Notes: a model not told the origin generated them from the letters alone. Positions 1 to 5,179 are shown, counted from the stretch's first letter. The stretch: DNA of 7,009 nucleotides from Chloroflexi bacterium UBA5177 (GCA_002413265.1 DHWR01000109.1:1-7009); one strand, 5' to 3'. Numbers and translations: made by a program.

Positions 1-396
1 GTCCGGCACGTTCTTCACCCGCAACACCAGATCGTCGATCTCCGTTTGACTCGGTAGCTGGCCATGAATGTCCACCACACCTTCGGCGACCACGACGTTC
101 ACGTGTTCTCGTGAATAGCGCGGATCGCGGAAGACCTCGGATTCGACCCTATCTCGCAGCGTGTTGTCATCGGGATTTGGGTTGTCCGATCGATGCGGTA
201 CAGTCTCCCGAAGGACCCCTTGCAGTTGTCCACCGGCATGTTCGGCCGTGTGCTGAGCGGAGCGACTTGTCTTGTTTAGCAGCGAACCGGCCTTGTCGCG
301 CGTGATGTGTCGTCGGCGCTTACCCGTGTTGGGGTCGAGGAAGTAGGCAGTCAAAGCGCCCACTACCGTGCCAATGATCAGCGTTCTGCCTCGCAT
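1..396 (-). CDS. BON-domain protein with YtxH-like N-terminus (partial, C-terminus outside window)
   Basis: The reading frame is open for 132 codons from an ATG at 396 to the window edge, so the carboxy end is missing. The ATG is preceded by a good ribosome-binding site (AAAGGAG, about 8 bases upstream). Residues 6-20 (LIIGTVVGALTAYFL) are hydrophobic and run into DPNTGKRRR. This matches the YtxH-like start of many envelope-associated stress proteins: a short membrane or signal-like segment, then a basic stretch. Residues about 40-75 look like a polar linker. From about residue 79 (LRDRVESEVFRDPRY, then VNVVVAEGVVDIHGQLPS) the sequence follows the BON-domain pattern, a small alpha/beta module thought to bind membranes or other envelope parts. 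It diverges from the SRPBCC gene at 588, and both face a shared control region. Family assignment is firm. The cellular role (envelope maintenance or stress) is inferred from the family. Confidence 0.85.
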   Translation of the reverse strand, partial: MRGRTLIIGTVVGALTAYFLDPNTGKRRRHITRDKAGSLLNKTSRSAQHTAEHAGGQLQGVLRETVPHRSDNPNPDDNTLRDRVESEVFRDPRYSREHVNVVVAEGVVDIHGQLPSQTEIDDLVLRVKNVPD

Positions 397-438
397 CGTG
401 AATCTCCTTTTACAGTTCGTCGGCCCGTCCGGGTCTTG

Positions 439-469
439 TGATTCTGTTTGAATCATGCACGATTCGTGC
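439..469. promoter_or_regulatory. Two adjacent inverted repeats, candidate activator or operator site
   Basis: Two perfect inverted repeats sit one base apart. TGATTC-N5-GAATCA spans 439-455 and GCACGA-T-TCGTGC spans 457-469. GATTC occurs three times here in either orientation (440-444, 450-454, 461-465). Measured from the transcription start predicted by the sigma-54 site at 509-524 (about 535), the repeats are centred near -88 and -72, a usual distance for an enhancer-binding activator. They also overlap the possible minus-strand promoter at 456-471, so they could instead be a repressor operator. No specific regulator is recognised. Confidence 0.45.
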
Positions 470-471
470 CG
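456..471 (-). promoter_or_regulatory. Possible sigma-54 (-24/-12) promoter for the BON gene
   Basis: On the minus strand the sequence reads CGGCACG-AATC-GTGCA, with GG and GC separated by exactly ten bases as sigma-54 requires. It differs from TGGCACG-N4-TTGCA at the first base and at the first T of the -12 block. The predicted start is near 446, about 50 bases before the BON ATG. That mirrors the 53-base leader of the opposite promoter. The match coincides with a palindrome (457-469), so the resemblance may come from an operator instead. Confidence 0.35.
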
Positions 472-508
472 CTGTACCACTCCCCTGGATATCTCGAAGT
501 TGGTCGTG

Positions 509-524
509 TGGCACGGAGCTTGCG
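509..524 (+). promoter_or_regulatory. Sigma-54 (-24/-12) promoter for the SRPBCC gene
   Basis: The sequence TGGCACG-GAGC-TTGC-G matches the sigma-54 consensus TGGCACG-N4-TTGCW at all eleven core positions. GG (510-511) and GC (522-523) are exactly ten bases apart. The predicted start is about 535, giving a 53-base leader that contains a strong ribosome-binding site before the ATG at 588. Sigma-54 promoters need an ATP-driven activator bound upstream, and inverted repeats lie at 439-469. Use of this site requires an rpoN gene in the genome, which cannot be seen here. Confidence 0.6.
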
Positions 525-587
525 CCAGTTTTAATTGGGCACGCCATTACCGGCGGGCTACTTCGAACCGTCCAAGGGAGGCTATCC

Positions 588-1052
588 ATGGCTAGCATTA
601 CAGAGTCAATCGACGTAAACGTTCCAGTTCGAGTCGCCTACGATCAATGGACCCAATTCGAGAGTTTTCCGCAGTTCATGGACGGCGTCGAAGAGGTTCG
701 GCAGCTCGATGACGCACATCTGCATTGGAAGTCGAAGATCGGCGGCCAGGAGAGCGAATGGGGCGCCGTGATTACCGAGCAGATCCCGGACGAGCGCGTG
801 GCCTGGCGCAGCACCGACGGAAAGAATAATGCGGGCGTGGTGACATTTCACCGGCTCGGCGAGGACCTGACCAGGGTCACGGTTCAGATGGAATGGGAGC
901 CGAGCGGCATTGTCGAGAGCGTCGGCAACGTCATCGGAGCCGACGACAGGCGAGTCCAGGGCGACCTGGAGCGCTTCAAGGAATTTCTTGAGTCGCGAGG
1001 AACGCCAACCGGTGCCTGGCGCGGCGAGGTCGAACAGACTCACACCAGCTAA
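588..1052 (+). CDS. SRPBCC-family protein (polyketide cyclase/START-like fold)
   Basis: This 154-residue protein starts at the ATG at 588, chosen because AAGGGAGG lies 6 bases upstream. An in-frame ATG at 438 has no such site and would precede the likely promoter at 509-524. The sequence fits a small SRPBCC (START/Bet v1-like) protein in order: SITESIDVNVPVRVAYDQWTQF as first strand and helix (3-24), FPQFMDGVEEVRQLD (27-41), an antiparallel sheet with WKSKIGGQESEWGAVITEQI (47-66) and RVAWRSTDG (70-78), and a carboxy-terminal helix over about 120-140 that closes the hydrophobic cavity. No catalytic residue can be assigned, because this family includes both lipid or small-ligand binders and cyclases. 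Small proteins of this type often sit beside BON/YtxH genes, as here, which suggests a shared stress or envelope role (inference). The family call is strong. Ligand and function are unknown. Confidence 0.88.
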   Translation: MASITESIDVNVPVRVAYDQWTQFESFPQFMDGVEEVRQLDDAHLHWKSKIGGQESEWGAVITEQIPDERVAWRSTDGKNNAGVVTFHRLGEDLTRVTVQMEWEPSGIVESVGNVIGADDRRVQGDLERFKEFLESRGTPTGAWRGEVEQTHTS

Positions 1053-1066
1053 CGTCGCGCATCGTG

Positions 1067-1096
1067 CTGGCCCGCGCTAGCTAAGGCGCGGGCCAG
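1067..1096 (+). terminator. Strong GC-rich hairpin after the SRPBCC gene
   Basis: A perfect 11-bp stem (CTGGCCCGCGC paired with GCGCGGGCCAG) encloses an 8-base loop. It begins 14 bases after the SRPBCC stop and ends 7 bases before the stop of the convergent histidine phosphatase gene. The downstream side on the plus strand is only moderately T-rich (TTCTGATTCATT), so the terminator is not textbook. Because the stem is symmetrical and sits between two converging genes, it may serve both. Confidence 0.65.
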
Positions 1097-1103
1097 TTCT
1101 GAT

Positions 1104-1637
1104 TCATTGGTCTGGCTGGGGGACGCGTATAGGCTCCGCATCCGTCCATCCGGCCGCCTCCCAGGAGAGTCTGACGCCCTCGCAGTAACCGGCGGCCGGA
1201 CCCCATCGGTCGTAATCGAGATCCGGCAGACAACCGGTGACGCTGATCTCGACAATTCCCCCGTGCGATACGACAAGGCCCCGGCCATTTTCGGGAAGAG
1301 CTTCGACCATGTCTTTGAGGAGCGACGCGAGTTCCTGTGCAAAGCTCCACAACGCTCCGTGCCGCTTGGCCGCGCCGGCCAGCGCCGCAAAGCCGGAATC
1401 CCACTCGGCTTCCGCGCTCACCGAGTCGTCCATCGTACTCAGGAGATCGCTGCGGCTGTTCACGGCAAAACCCATCGCGACGACCGTCTCGTAGGCGCGT
1501 GTCACGGTGCTGGTAACCACCCAATCGAAGGAGCCCATCTCCTCGCCCACGCGCCGAGCCAGCGTGATACCCGGCTGAGACAGGTGCTTCCCGGGCTTCG
1601 ATCTCATGCTGTGACGTCGATGCTCGATGGTCTTCAT
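1104..1637 (-). CDS. Histidine phosphatase family protein (phosphoglycerate mutase-like)
   Basis: This 177-residue protein belongs to the two-domain-less (SixA/GpmB-sized) branch of the histidine phosphatase superfamily. It has the expected elements in order: the phospho-accepting histidine in RRHSMR (His9, with Arg8 before it), the second arginine in TSTVTRAYET (Arg47), acidic residues around 76-80, and the second catalytic histidine in LVVSHGG (His125). The usual RHG triplet is RHS here, a tolerated variant. Such enzymes remove phosphate from proteins, sugars, nucleotides or small metabolites, and the substrate cannot be read from sequence. The start codon overlaps the stop of the upstream methyltransferase gene by four bases (ATGA), so translation is probably coupled. 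It is the last gene of the Nudix-methyltransferase-phosphatase run and ends just before the hairpin at 1067-1096. The overlap and His9 near the amino end support this start. Confidence 0.85.
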   Translation of the reverse strand: MKTIEHRRHSMRSKPGKHLSQPGITLARRVGEEMGSFDWVVTSTVTRAYETVVAMGFAVNSRSDLLSTMDDSVSAEAEWDSGFAALAGAAKRHGALWSFAQELASLLKDMVEALPENGRGLVVSHGGIVEISVTGCLPDLDYDRWGPAAGYCEGVRLSWEAAGWTDAEPIRVPQPDQ

Positions 1638-2395
1638 TCTGGCCTCGTCCCTGCGAAAAGCGTCCGCTTGAACCCGAAAAACACCGGGCGGTCCGGCATT
1701 GCTTCGCGGATCTTCTCACCATACCGCCTGAGGAACTCCGGACGCAGATCCGCCAGGAGACGCTCGAAGTATGGGATCAGCGCGGTGCCCGCCATCCACT
1801 CCACGACTGCGTCCCAATCTGGCAGAACATGCGGATATACCTTGTCCAGGGCGATGATATCGCTCGCGCCCACCTCGAACAAGATCTCGGCATAACGGGC
1901 AACGGGTAATACGGGCCACTGGTGCACCCAGCCCTTCAGCCCGTCTCGCATGGCTCCCTCGCGCGCAGTTTCAGCTATCAGGGTCTGACTGGGATGGGAT
2001 GTATTGGATGGGACCTGCACGGCCAGGCGGCCGCCAGGAGCGAGCAACGAGAATAGTTGCCGCACCAGAGACTCGTGGTTTCCTACCCATTGGATCGCCG
2101 CGTTTGAAAAGACCAGGTCCCACTGGCCCTCGACATCTTCGATCCTCTGCGCCAGAAAGGTGACACCTCGCTGAGCTCTATCGTGGGCTTTCTTCAACAT
2201 CTCCGAGGATGAGTCGACTCCTACCACTTCGCTGTCCGGCAGTACGTCGGCAAGCCGCCGCGTGAGGTCTCCGGTCCCGCATCCCAGATCGATGACTCGC
2301 ATCCCAGGTTTCGTCGGCACCAGTGCCAGCAGATCTTCAAATGGGGCGGAGCGCTGTTCGCGAAACTTTAGATACTGCTCCGGGTCCCAGGTCAT
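1634..2395 (-). CDS. tam: Trans-aconitate 2-methyltransferase-like SAM-dependent methyltransferase
   Basis: This 253-residue protein starts at the ATG at 2395, preceded by GAGGGG 7 bases upstream. An in-frame upstream start at 2434 lies inside the Nudix gene. The amino end, MTWDPEQYLKFREQRSAPFEDLLALVP, follows the Tam signature (W-P-YL-F--ER--P--LL--VP). SAM-binding motif I is VIDLGCGTG (34-42) and the acidic residue after strand 2 is in GVDSS (59-63). SNAAIQWV (97-104) corresponds to the Tam motif FANASLQWL, and LLAPGGRLAVQVP (117-129) follows. Length matches E. coli Tam (about 252). Tam transfers a methyl group from SAM to trans-aconitate, a toxic by-product of the citric acid cycle, in the cytoplasm. 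The enzyme class is secure and the exact substrate is likely but not proven. The Nudix gene ends 10 bp upstream and the histidine phosphatase overlaps downstream, consistent with one operon, perhaps for metabolite repair (inference). Confidence 0.85.
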   Translation of the reverse strand: MTWDPEQYLKFREQRSAPFEDLLALVPTKPGMRVIDLGCGTGDLTRRLADVLPDSEVVGVDSSSEMLKKAHDRAQRGVTFLAQRIEDVEGQWDLVFSNAAIQWVGNHESLVRQLFSLLAPGGRLAVQVPSNTSHPSQTLIAETAREGAMRDGLKGWVHQWPVLPVARYAEILFEVGASDIIALDKVYPHVLPDWDAVVEWMAGTALIPYFERLLADLRPEFLRRYGEKIREAMPDRPVFFGFKRTLFAGTRPE

Positions 2396-2405
2396 GAAAA
2401 TCCCC

Positions 2406-3080
2406 TCAAAACAGGTGCGGATGCGCGGCCGCAATGATACCGACCAGCACTATTCCCAGCACCAATAGCGCGGCCACGAGACATCCCAGCAGCAGGAGAC
2501 CGCGCTCTCTCAGCTGCCTGGGGTCTTGCTTCTGAACGTTGTTTATGCGGTGCGAGATCGCCGGGATCCGCCCGATGAACTCGTCGCTCCCCGATCGGCG
2601 CTGATAGAGCCACACGGAGCCCAGCGGCGCATCTCCGTTGAGCGCCTCCACAATGGGCTCCCGCAGAACGCGCGAGGGCAGCTCTCGAAGACGTTCGATC
2701 GCCTTCGACCGCGTGAGAAACGCGGCATCGAGAATGAAATGGTCCGGATCGGCCGGAGACAATTCCCCCCGAAACTTTGTCACCTCGAAGACAAAAAAAG
2801 TCGCGAGATCTTGGCGTGCCGGCAGCTCGCTCGCTGAATGCGCATCTTCGTCCCGATTGTCGACGTGAGCAACGTAGACGAGACGTTCGGGAACATCGAC
2901 GATTAAGCCTGTCTTTTCTCTCACCTCGCGCCTGAAGGCATCGAGCAAACTCTCGTTTCCCTCCACCAGCCCGCCGGGTAACACCCATGACGGCGCGGAA
3001 TCATCAGCCCCCTGCCGTTGAACCAGCAGAAGAAGCTCGCCGCTCCGAATGACCGCCGAGACAATCTGCTGATAGACCGT
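2406..3080 (-). CDS. Nudix hydrolase with C-terminal transmembrane helix; apparent ACG start
   Basis: No ATG, GTG or TTG lies in frame between an upstream stop (TAG at 3123-3125) and the Nudix core. The first usable one, GTG at 2984, would delete the first strand and the start of the Nudix box region. I place the start at ACG (3078-3080), just after a strong ribosome-binding site (3085-3093); this gives 224 residues. The fold begins with VYQQIVSAVIRSGELLLLVQRQG (2-24). The Nudix box spans 37-59: Gly37, Glu43, then R51-E52-V53-x-E55-K56-x-G58-L59. Position 56 is normally a metal-binding glutamate but is lysine here (codon AAG). Residues about 194-219 form one strongly hydrophobic helix near the carboxy end, predicting a tail-anchored protein with the Nudix domain probably in the cytoplasm. 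Nudix enzymes cleave nucleoside diphosphates linked to another group; the substrate is unknown here. It is the first gene of the run with tam and the phosphatase. The altered start and box could mean early decay, although the frame is intact. Confidence 0.75.
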   Translation of the reverse strand, partial: TVYQQIVSAVIRSGELLLLVQRQGADDSAPSWVLPGGLVEGNESLLDAFRREVREKTGLIVDVPERLVYVAHVDNRDEDAHSASELPARQDLATFFVFEVTKFRGELSPADPDHFILDAAFLTRSKAIERLRELPSRVLREPIVEALNGDAPLGSVWLYQRRSGSDEFIGRIPAISHRINNVQKQDPRQLRERGLLLLGCLVAALLVLGIVLVGIIAAAHPHLF

Positions 3081-3084
3081 GGTA

Positions 3085-3093
3085 CTCCTCCCC
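3085..3093 (-). promoter_or_regulatory. Strong ribosome-binding site of the Nudix gene
   Basis: On the minus strand GGGGAGGAG is followed by TACC and then ACG-GTC-TAT. The spacing of 4-6 bases to the ACG and the match to the 16S rRNA tail mark the intended start. One C-to-T change would make CCATGG here. This site is the main reason for placing the Nudix start at 3080 and not at 2984. Confidence 0.6.
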
Positions 3094-3266
3094 AGGGAGA
3101 TGGGCCGTCCGCGTCCGCTCGTCTACATGCTGGCACAAGGACAACCCCTGCCGGCCTCCATGGCCTTGGGCAGCAGTACCGCCGAGGTATGGCAGTGGGG
3201 GACGTTGTGGCACGGACCGAGCTGCCTTCCCAGCACATTTCAGCCAACGTTTTCGGACATTTCACC

Positions 3267-3293
3267 GCGGGCGCCCGCAGGACGGTAACCGTC
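3267..3293. repeat. Two adjacent palindromes in the gap before the Nudix gene
   Basis: GCGGGCGCCCGC (3267-3278) is a perfect 12-bp palindrome. Two bases later GACGG-TAA-CCGTC (3281-3293) has 5-bp arms. They may be operators or stacked hairpins in a leader transcript of the Nudix operon. There is no T-run on either strand, so an intrinsic terminator is unlikely. Confidence 0.4.
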
Positions 3294-3321
3294 TGTGACT
3301 CGCCCCTCCGACCTTTGAACT

Positions 3322-3339
3322 GTTACCCGTAAGCGTAAC
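3322..3339. repeat. GTTAC-N8-GTAAC inverted repeat
   Basis: GTTAC (3322-3326) and GTAAC (3335-3339) face each other across eight bases, and a third GTAAC lies at 3285-3289 inside the neighbouring palindrome. The spacing would suit a dimeric regulator, but none is recognised. Confidence 0.3.
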
Positions 3340-3390
3340 GTTGTCCTCGTTTGGCCGCGTTCAATTACGGGTGCCATCTCGCTACAACAA

Positions 3391-3400
3391 ACGAATTCGT
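3391..3400. repeat. Perfect 10-bp palindrome ACGAATTCGT
   Basis: A self-complementary 10-mer lies next to the hairpin at 3403-3421. It may be part of the downstream tail of that hairpin or a separate protein-binding site; its function cannot be told from sequence. Confidence 0.3.
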
Positions 3401-3402
3401 AG

Positions 3403-3421
3403 GGGCGAGTAGCGGTCGCCC
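3403..3421 (-). terminator. Possible terminator after the F420-type oxidoreductase gene
   Basis: On the minus strand GGGCGA pairs with TCGCCC around a 7-base loop, 33 bases past the oxidoreductase stop. It is followed by CTACGAATTCGTTTGTTG, which is only partly T-rich. The location fits the end of the operon that starts at 5170. Confidence 0.4.
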
Positions 3422-3454
3422 GCGGTGGCCCTTCAGAGATTCTGGCCGCAAATG

Positions 3455-3922
3455 CTACGCGTCCGCCCGGAGCCGAATAATGATCTGGTCTTCAGTCGCA
3501 GAACGGAGATCCTGAGCATTCGGTGTTCCGTCAGGAGCCATCCTTACACCCATGGATCGAGCAGCCGACGGCAGGGCCCGGAAGTAAGCTCTGGCCGCAT
3601 CCATCACCGCTTCCGGCTCTGCGTCTGAAGAGACGATGTCTGCTGTAGCCGGAACGTCACGACCCTTGAGGTGAAGTTTCACCGTCGCGCCGGTTCGGAA
3701 ACCTCGCCACCACGTTTTGCGCTCATGGCCGCCGGCGACAACATATATGGCCAGCTCGCCTTTCACATAACCGACGGGTATGGTGTACACGCGTTTCGTC
3801 TTTTGCCCCGAGAAGGTTATCAGGAGGAGCCGTGAGCTCAGCACACCGTGTGCTGGAGACTCCAATAGAAGACGCACAAGAGGGTTGGCTAGGTGGTTGA
3901 CAAACCACCGGATTTCGATCAT
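3455..3922 (-). CDS. Nitroreductase-family deazaflavin (F420)-dependent oxidoreductase
   Basis: This 155-residue protein starts at the ATG at 3922, chosen because GGAGG lies 3 bases upstream and the codon overlaps the stop of the small gene before it (ATGA). A GTG at 3955 would add 11 residues with no better site. The pattern is that of the small split-barrel family known as deazaflavin-dependent nitroreductases (DUF385/Ddn-like). It shows LLLITFSGQKTKRVYTIPVGYV (32-53), VVAGGHERKTWWRGFRTGATVKL (61-83), and LKGRDVPATADIV (85-97). In this family the strand-turn around GxKT-R--T-P and the WW-N/GF segment contribute to cofactor binding. Members reduce quinones, nitro compounds or other small molecules with F420H2, and some use flavins. 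The cofactor is therefore inferred, and the substrate is unknown. It is the last gene of the run with the RNA methyltransferase and the 52-residue protein. The cytoplasmic face of the membrane is the likely site. Confidence 0.78.
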   Translation of the reverse strand: MIEIRWFVNHLANPLVRLLLESPAHGVLSSRLLLITFSGQKTKRVYTIPVGYVKGELAIYVVAGGHERKTWWRGFRTGATVKLHLKGRDVPATADIVSSDAEPEAVMDAARAYFRALPSAARSMGVRMAPDGTPNAQDLRSATEDQIIIRLRADA

Positions 3923-4077
3923 GTACCTCCGTTCGCTTGGGTCCGCTCGTACCACTGGCGAGCGGACACCAAGAAATCGACTCCCCTACGGACAACCTCC
4001 AACGCGTTCTCGGTGTCCCTGCGTTGCCGAGACCTGTTCACGACCGCGGCATAGAACCGACTGATCTCTGTCCGCAT
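3919..4077 (-). CDS. Small protein of 52 residues, unknown function, coupled to the oxidoreductase
   Basis: This frame runs from an ATG at 4077 to a TGA whose bases overlap the ATG of the oxidoreductase gene (ATGA at 3919-3922). It begins 13 bases after the stop of the RNA methyltransferase, so it fills the space between two co-directional genes almost exactly. The protein starts MRTEISRFYAAVVNRSRQR and contains ALEVVRRGVDFLVSARQWY. It is rich in Arg and Glu with regularly spaced hydrophobic residues, suggesting one or two amphipathic helices. It has no cysteine, no signal peptide and no membrane segment. The ribosome-binding site is poor, so it may depend on translation from the gene before it. 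I do not recognise a family. The overlap and filling of the gap argue that it is real, but short frames do arise by chance. Confidence 0.5.
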   Translation of the reverse strand: MRTEISRFYAAVVNRSRQRRDTENALEVVRRGVDFLVSARQWYERTQANGGT

Positions 4078-4090
4078 CCATGATCGTTTC

Positions 4091-5170
4091 TTAGTTTCTG
4101 TCTATGACCGACATTGTGGCGAGCACCCCACGCACCATGACCCGGTAGGATCGACGCCGGGCAAGTTTCTTCTCCCTACGAACGGCGCTCTCCAGCAGCC
4201 TCGACTCGCTGCTCAGCAGCACCAGTCTTCCTCCCGGCTGCACCACTCGGGCCCACTCAGAAATGAGCGCAGGGTAGAGAGCCCTATTCTGCTCGCGAGT
4301 TCCTATCTGTTTTCCGAACGGCAGGTTGCAGGCAAGCGCTGAGATCTCTCCCTGGGCGAACGGGAGACGAGTGGCATCCCACTGCTTGATCTCAATCGGC
4401 TTGTAGCGGCTTCCGATGTTCTCCCGAGCTGCGGCCACTGCTTCAGGATCATTGTCGCCTCCCCACAGCTGCTCGTATCGGGCCGTCTCTGCCCTCTCCA
4501 TAAGGACGGTCCCAGCTCCGCACATCGGATCCAGAAAAACGTCCTCCGGTTGCGGCGTGGTCAGAAATACCATGGCGGCTGCGATCGTGGGTTTCAGGGC
4601 CGCCGGCCTGCTCGCCGCCAAATAGGTTCGATGCCGCATGCCGGCGTCAGAGATTCGAGCGCCAAGTAAGAATGTCTTGCCTACCAGGTGCGCCCACAGC
4701 TCGAGCTGCGCGTCGTCGGCGACGTGTCGCCACCCACCTAGTCGCTTAGCCACGCCCTCTTCCACTGCGCGTTGCAGATCCACCCTGCGGAAGGTCTGAT
4801 TCCCGCTCATTCGCGCCACGACACGCCACGTGGGGCGACCACGTGCCGGGCGTAGTCGCTGCACCGTCGAAGCCGCGCTGACGACCTGAGAGTCAACTTC
4901 GACGAGCTGCCGGACCGCCAGTAACGGCGCTCGAGACGATCTGACATCCGGCAGCTTGGCGGTCAGGATGAAGACATCTTCAACGGTGCGCAGCCGGAGC
5001 AGCTCAGACGGCGGCCCTGACCAGTTCACGATCAAGAGGCTCGTTCGCTCGTCGAACCGCGCAAGTGTCTGTGTGATCCGTGCCTCGATTCCCGATCTTT
5101 GCAGTTCATCTGCGACGATCTCTTCCAGACCGGGGACGCAATGCAAGAGGTAGGTGGTGGCACGGGACAT
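4091..5170 (-). CDS. THUMP-domain RNA (guanine-N2) methyltransferase, TrmN/Trm14-like
   Basis: This 359-residue protein starts at the ATG at 5170. A stop in frame shortly upstream leaves no other ATG. The amino end, YLLHCVPGLEEIVADEL (7-23), is the usual opening of the THUMP/ferredoxin-like RNA-binding part, which extends to about residue 175. The link RTYLAASRPAALKPTIAAAMV (181-201) leads into the catalytic Rossmann domain. There, motif I is VFLDPMCGAGTVLMERA (211-227), GGDNDPEAV (237-245) is the second SAM-contact strand, and the catalytic loop is NLPFGK (282-287). NLPFGK corresponds to the (D/N)PP(Y/F) motif of N2-guanine methyltransferases, with the variant typical of Trm14/THUMPD3-like proteins. 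It should methylate a guanine base in tRNA, or less likely rRNA, using SAM in the cytoplasm. The exact RNA position is not decided by sequence. It heads the operon with the 52-residue protein and the oxidoreductase, and diverges from the hydrolase gene at 5231. Confidence 0.85.
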   Translation of the reverse strand: MSRATTYLLHCVPGLEEIVADELQRSGIEARITQTLARFDERTSLLIVNWSGPPSELLRLRTVEDVFILTAKLPDVRSSRAPLLAVRQLVEVDSQVVSAASTVQRLRPARGRPTWRVVARMSGNQTFRRVDLQRAVEEGVAKRLGGWRHVADDAQLELWAHLVGKTFLLGARISDAGMRHRTYLAASRPAALKPTIAAAMVFLTTPQPEDVFLDPMCGAGTVLMERAETARYEQLWGGDNDPEAVAAARENIGSRYKPIEIKQWDATRLPFAQGEISALACNLPFGKQIGTREQNRALYPALISEWARVVQPGGRLVLLSSESRLLESAVRREKKLARRRSYRVMVRGVLATMSVIDRN

Positions 5171-5179
5171 CTCCCTGGC

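Larger units (their letters stand above)
3094..3402. other. Intergenic gap with no convincing gene
   Basis: This stretch separates the end of the oxidoreductase operon from the Nudix gene, both on the minus strand. Several short frames are open on both strands, but none has a ribosome-binding site together with a recognisable protein pattern. It does hold clustered palindromes (3267-3293, 3322-3339, 3391-3400), so the promoter and control region of the Nudix-tam-phosphatase run is probably here. I could not pick a convincing -35/-10 pair. An untranslated structured leader is possible but not shown. Confidence 0.5.

Noticed and set aside
438..587. In-frame extension of the SRPBCC protein to an ATG at 438
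   Set aside because: The strong ribosome-binding site and the domain start point to 588, and the likely promoter (509-524) would lie inside the extension.
1107..1895. Long plus-strand open frame of 262 codons opposite the phosphatase and tam genes
   Set aside because: It lies antisense to two well-supported enzyme genes, shows no recognisable domain and has no ribosome-binding site. GC-rich coding DNA often leaves such antisense frames open.
2985..3080. Starting the Nudix gene at GTG 2984 and treating this stretch as noncoding
   Set aside because: The bases encode a typical first Nudix strand (IVSAVIRSGELLLLVQRQG) after a strong ribosome-binding site. The short form would lack essential fold elements.
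3208..3223. A second sigma-54-like match, TGGCACG-N4-GAGCT, on the plus strand
   Set aside because: The -24 half is perfect, but the -12 half is GAGC where TTGC is expected. No plus-strand gene follows; both flanking genes read the other way.
2921..3265. Minus-strand open frame of 114 codons starting MKCPKTLAEMCW
   Set aside because: It overlaps the Nudix core out of frame, is rich in Arg and Pro like a shadow frame, and its cysteines do not form a paired zinc-ribbon pattern.
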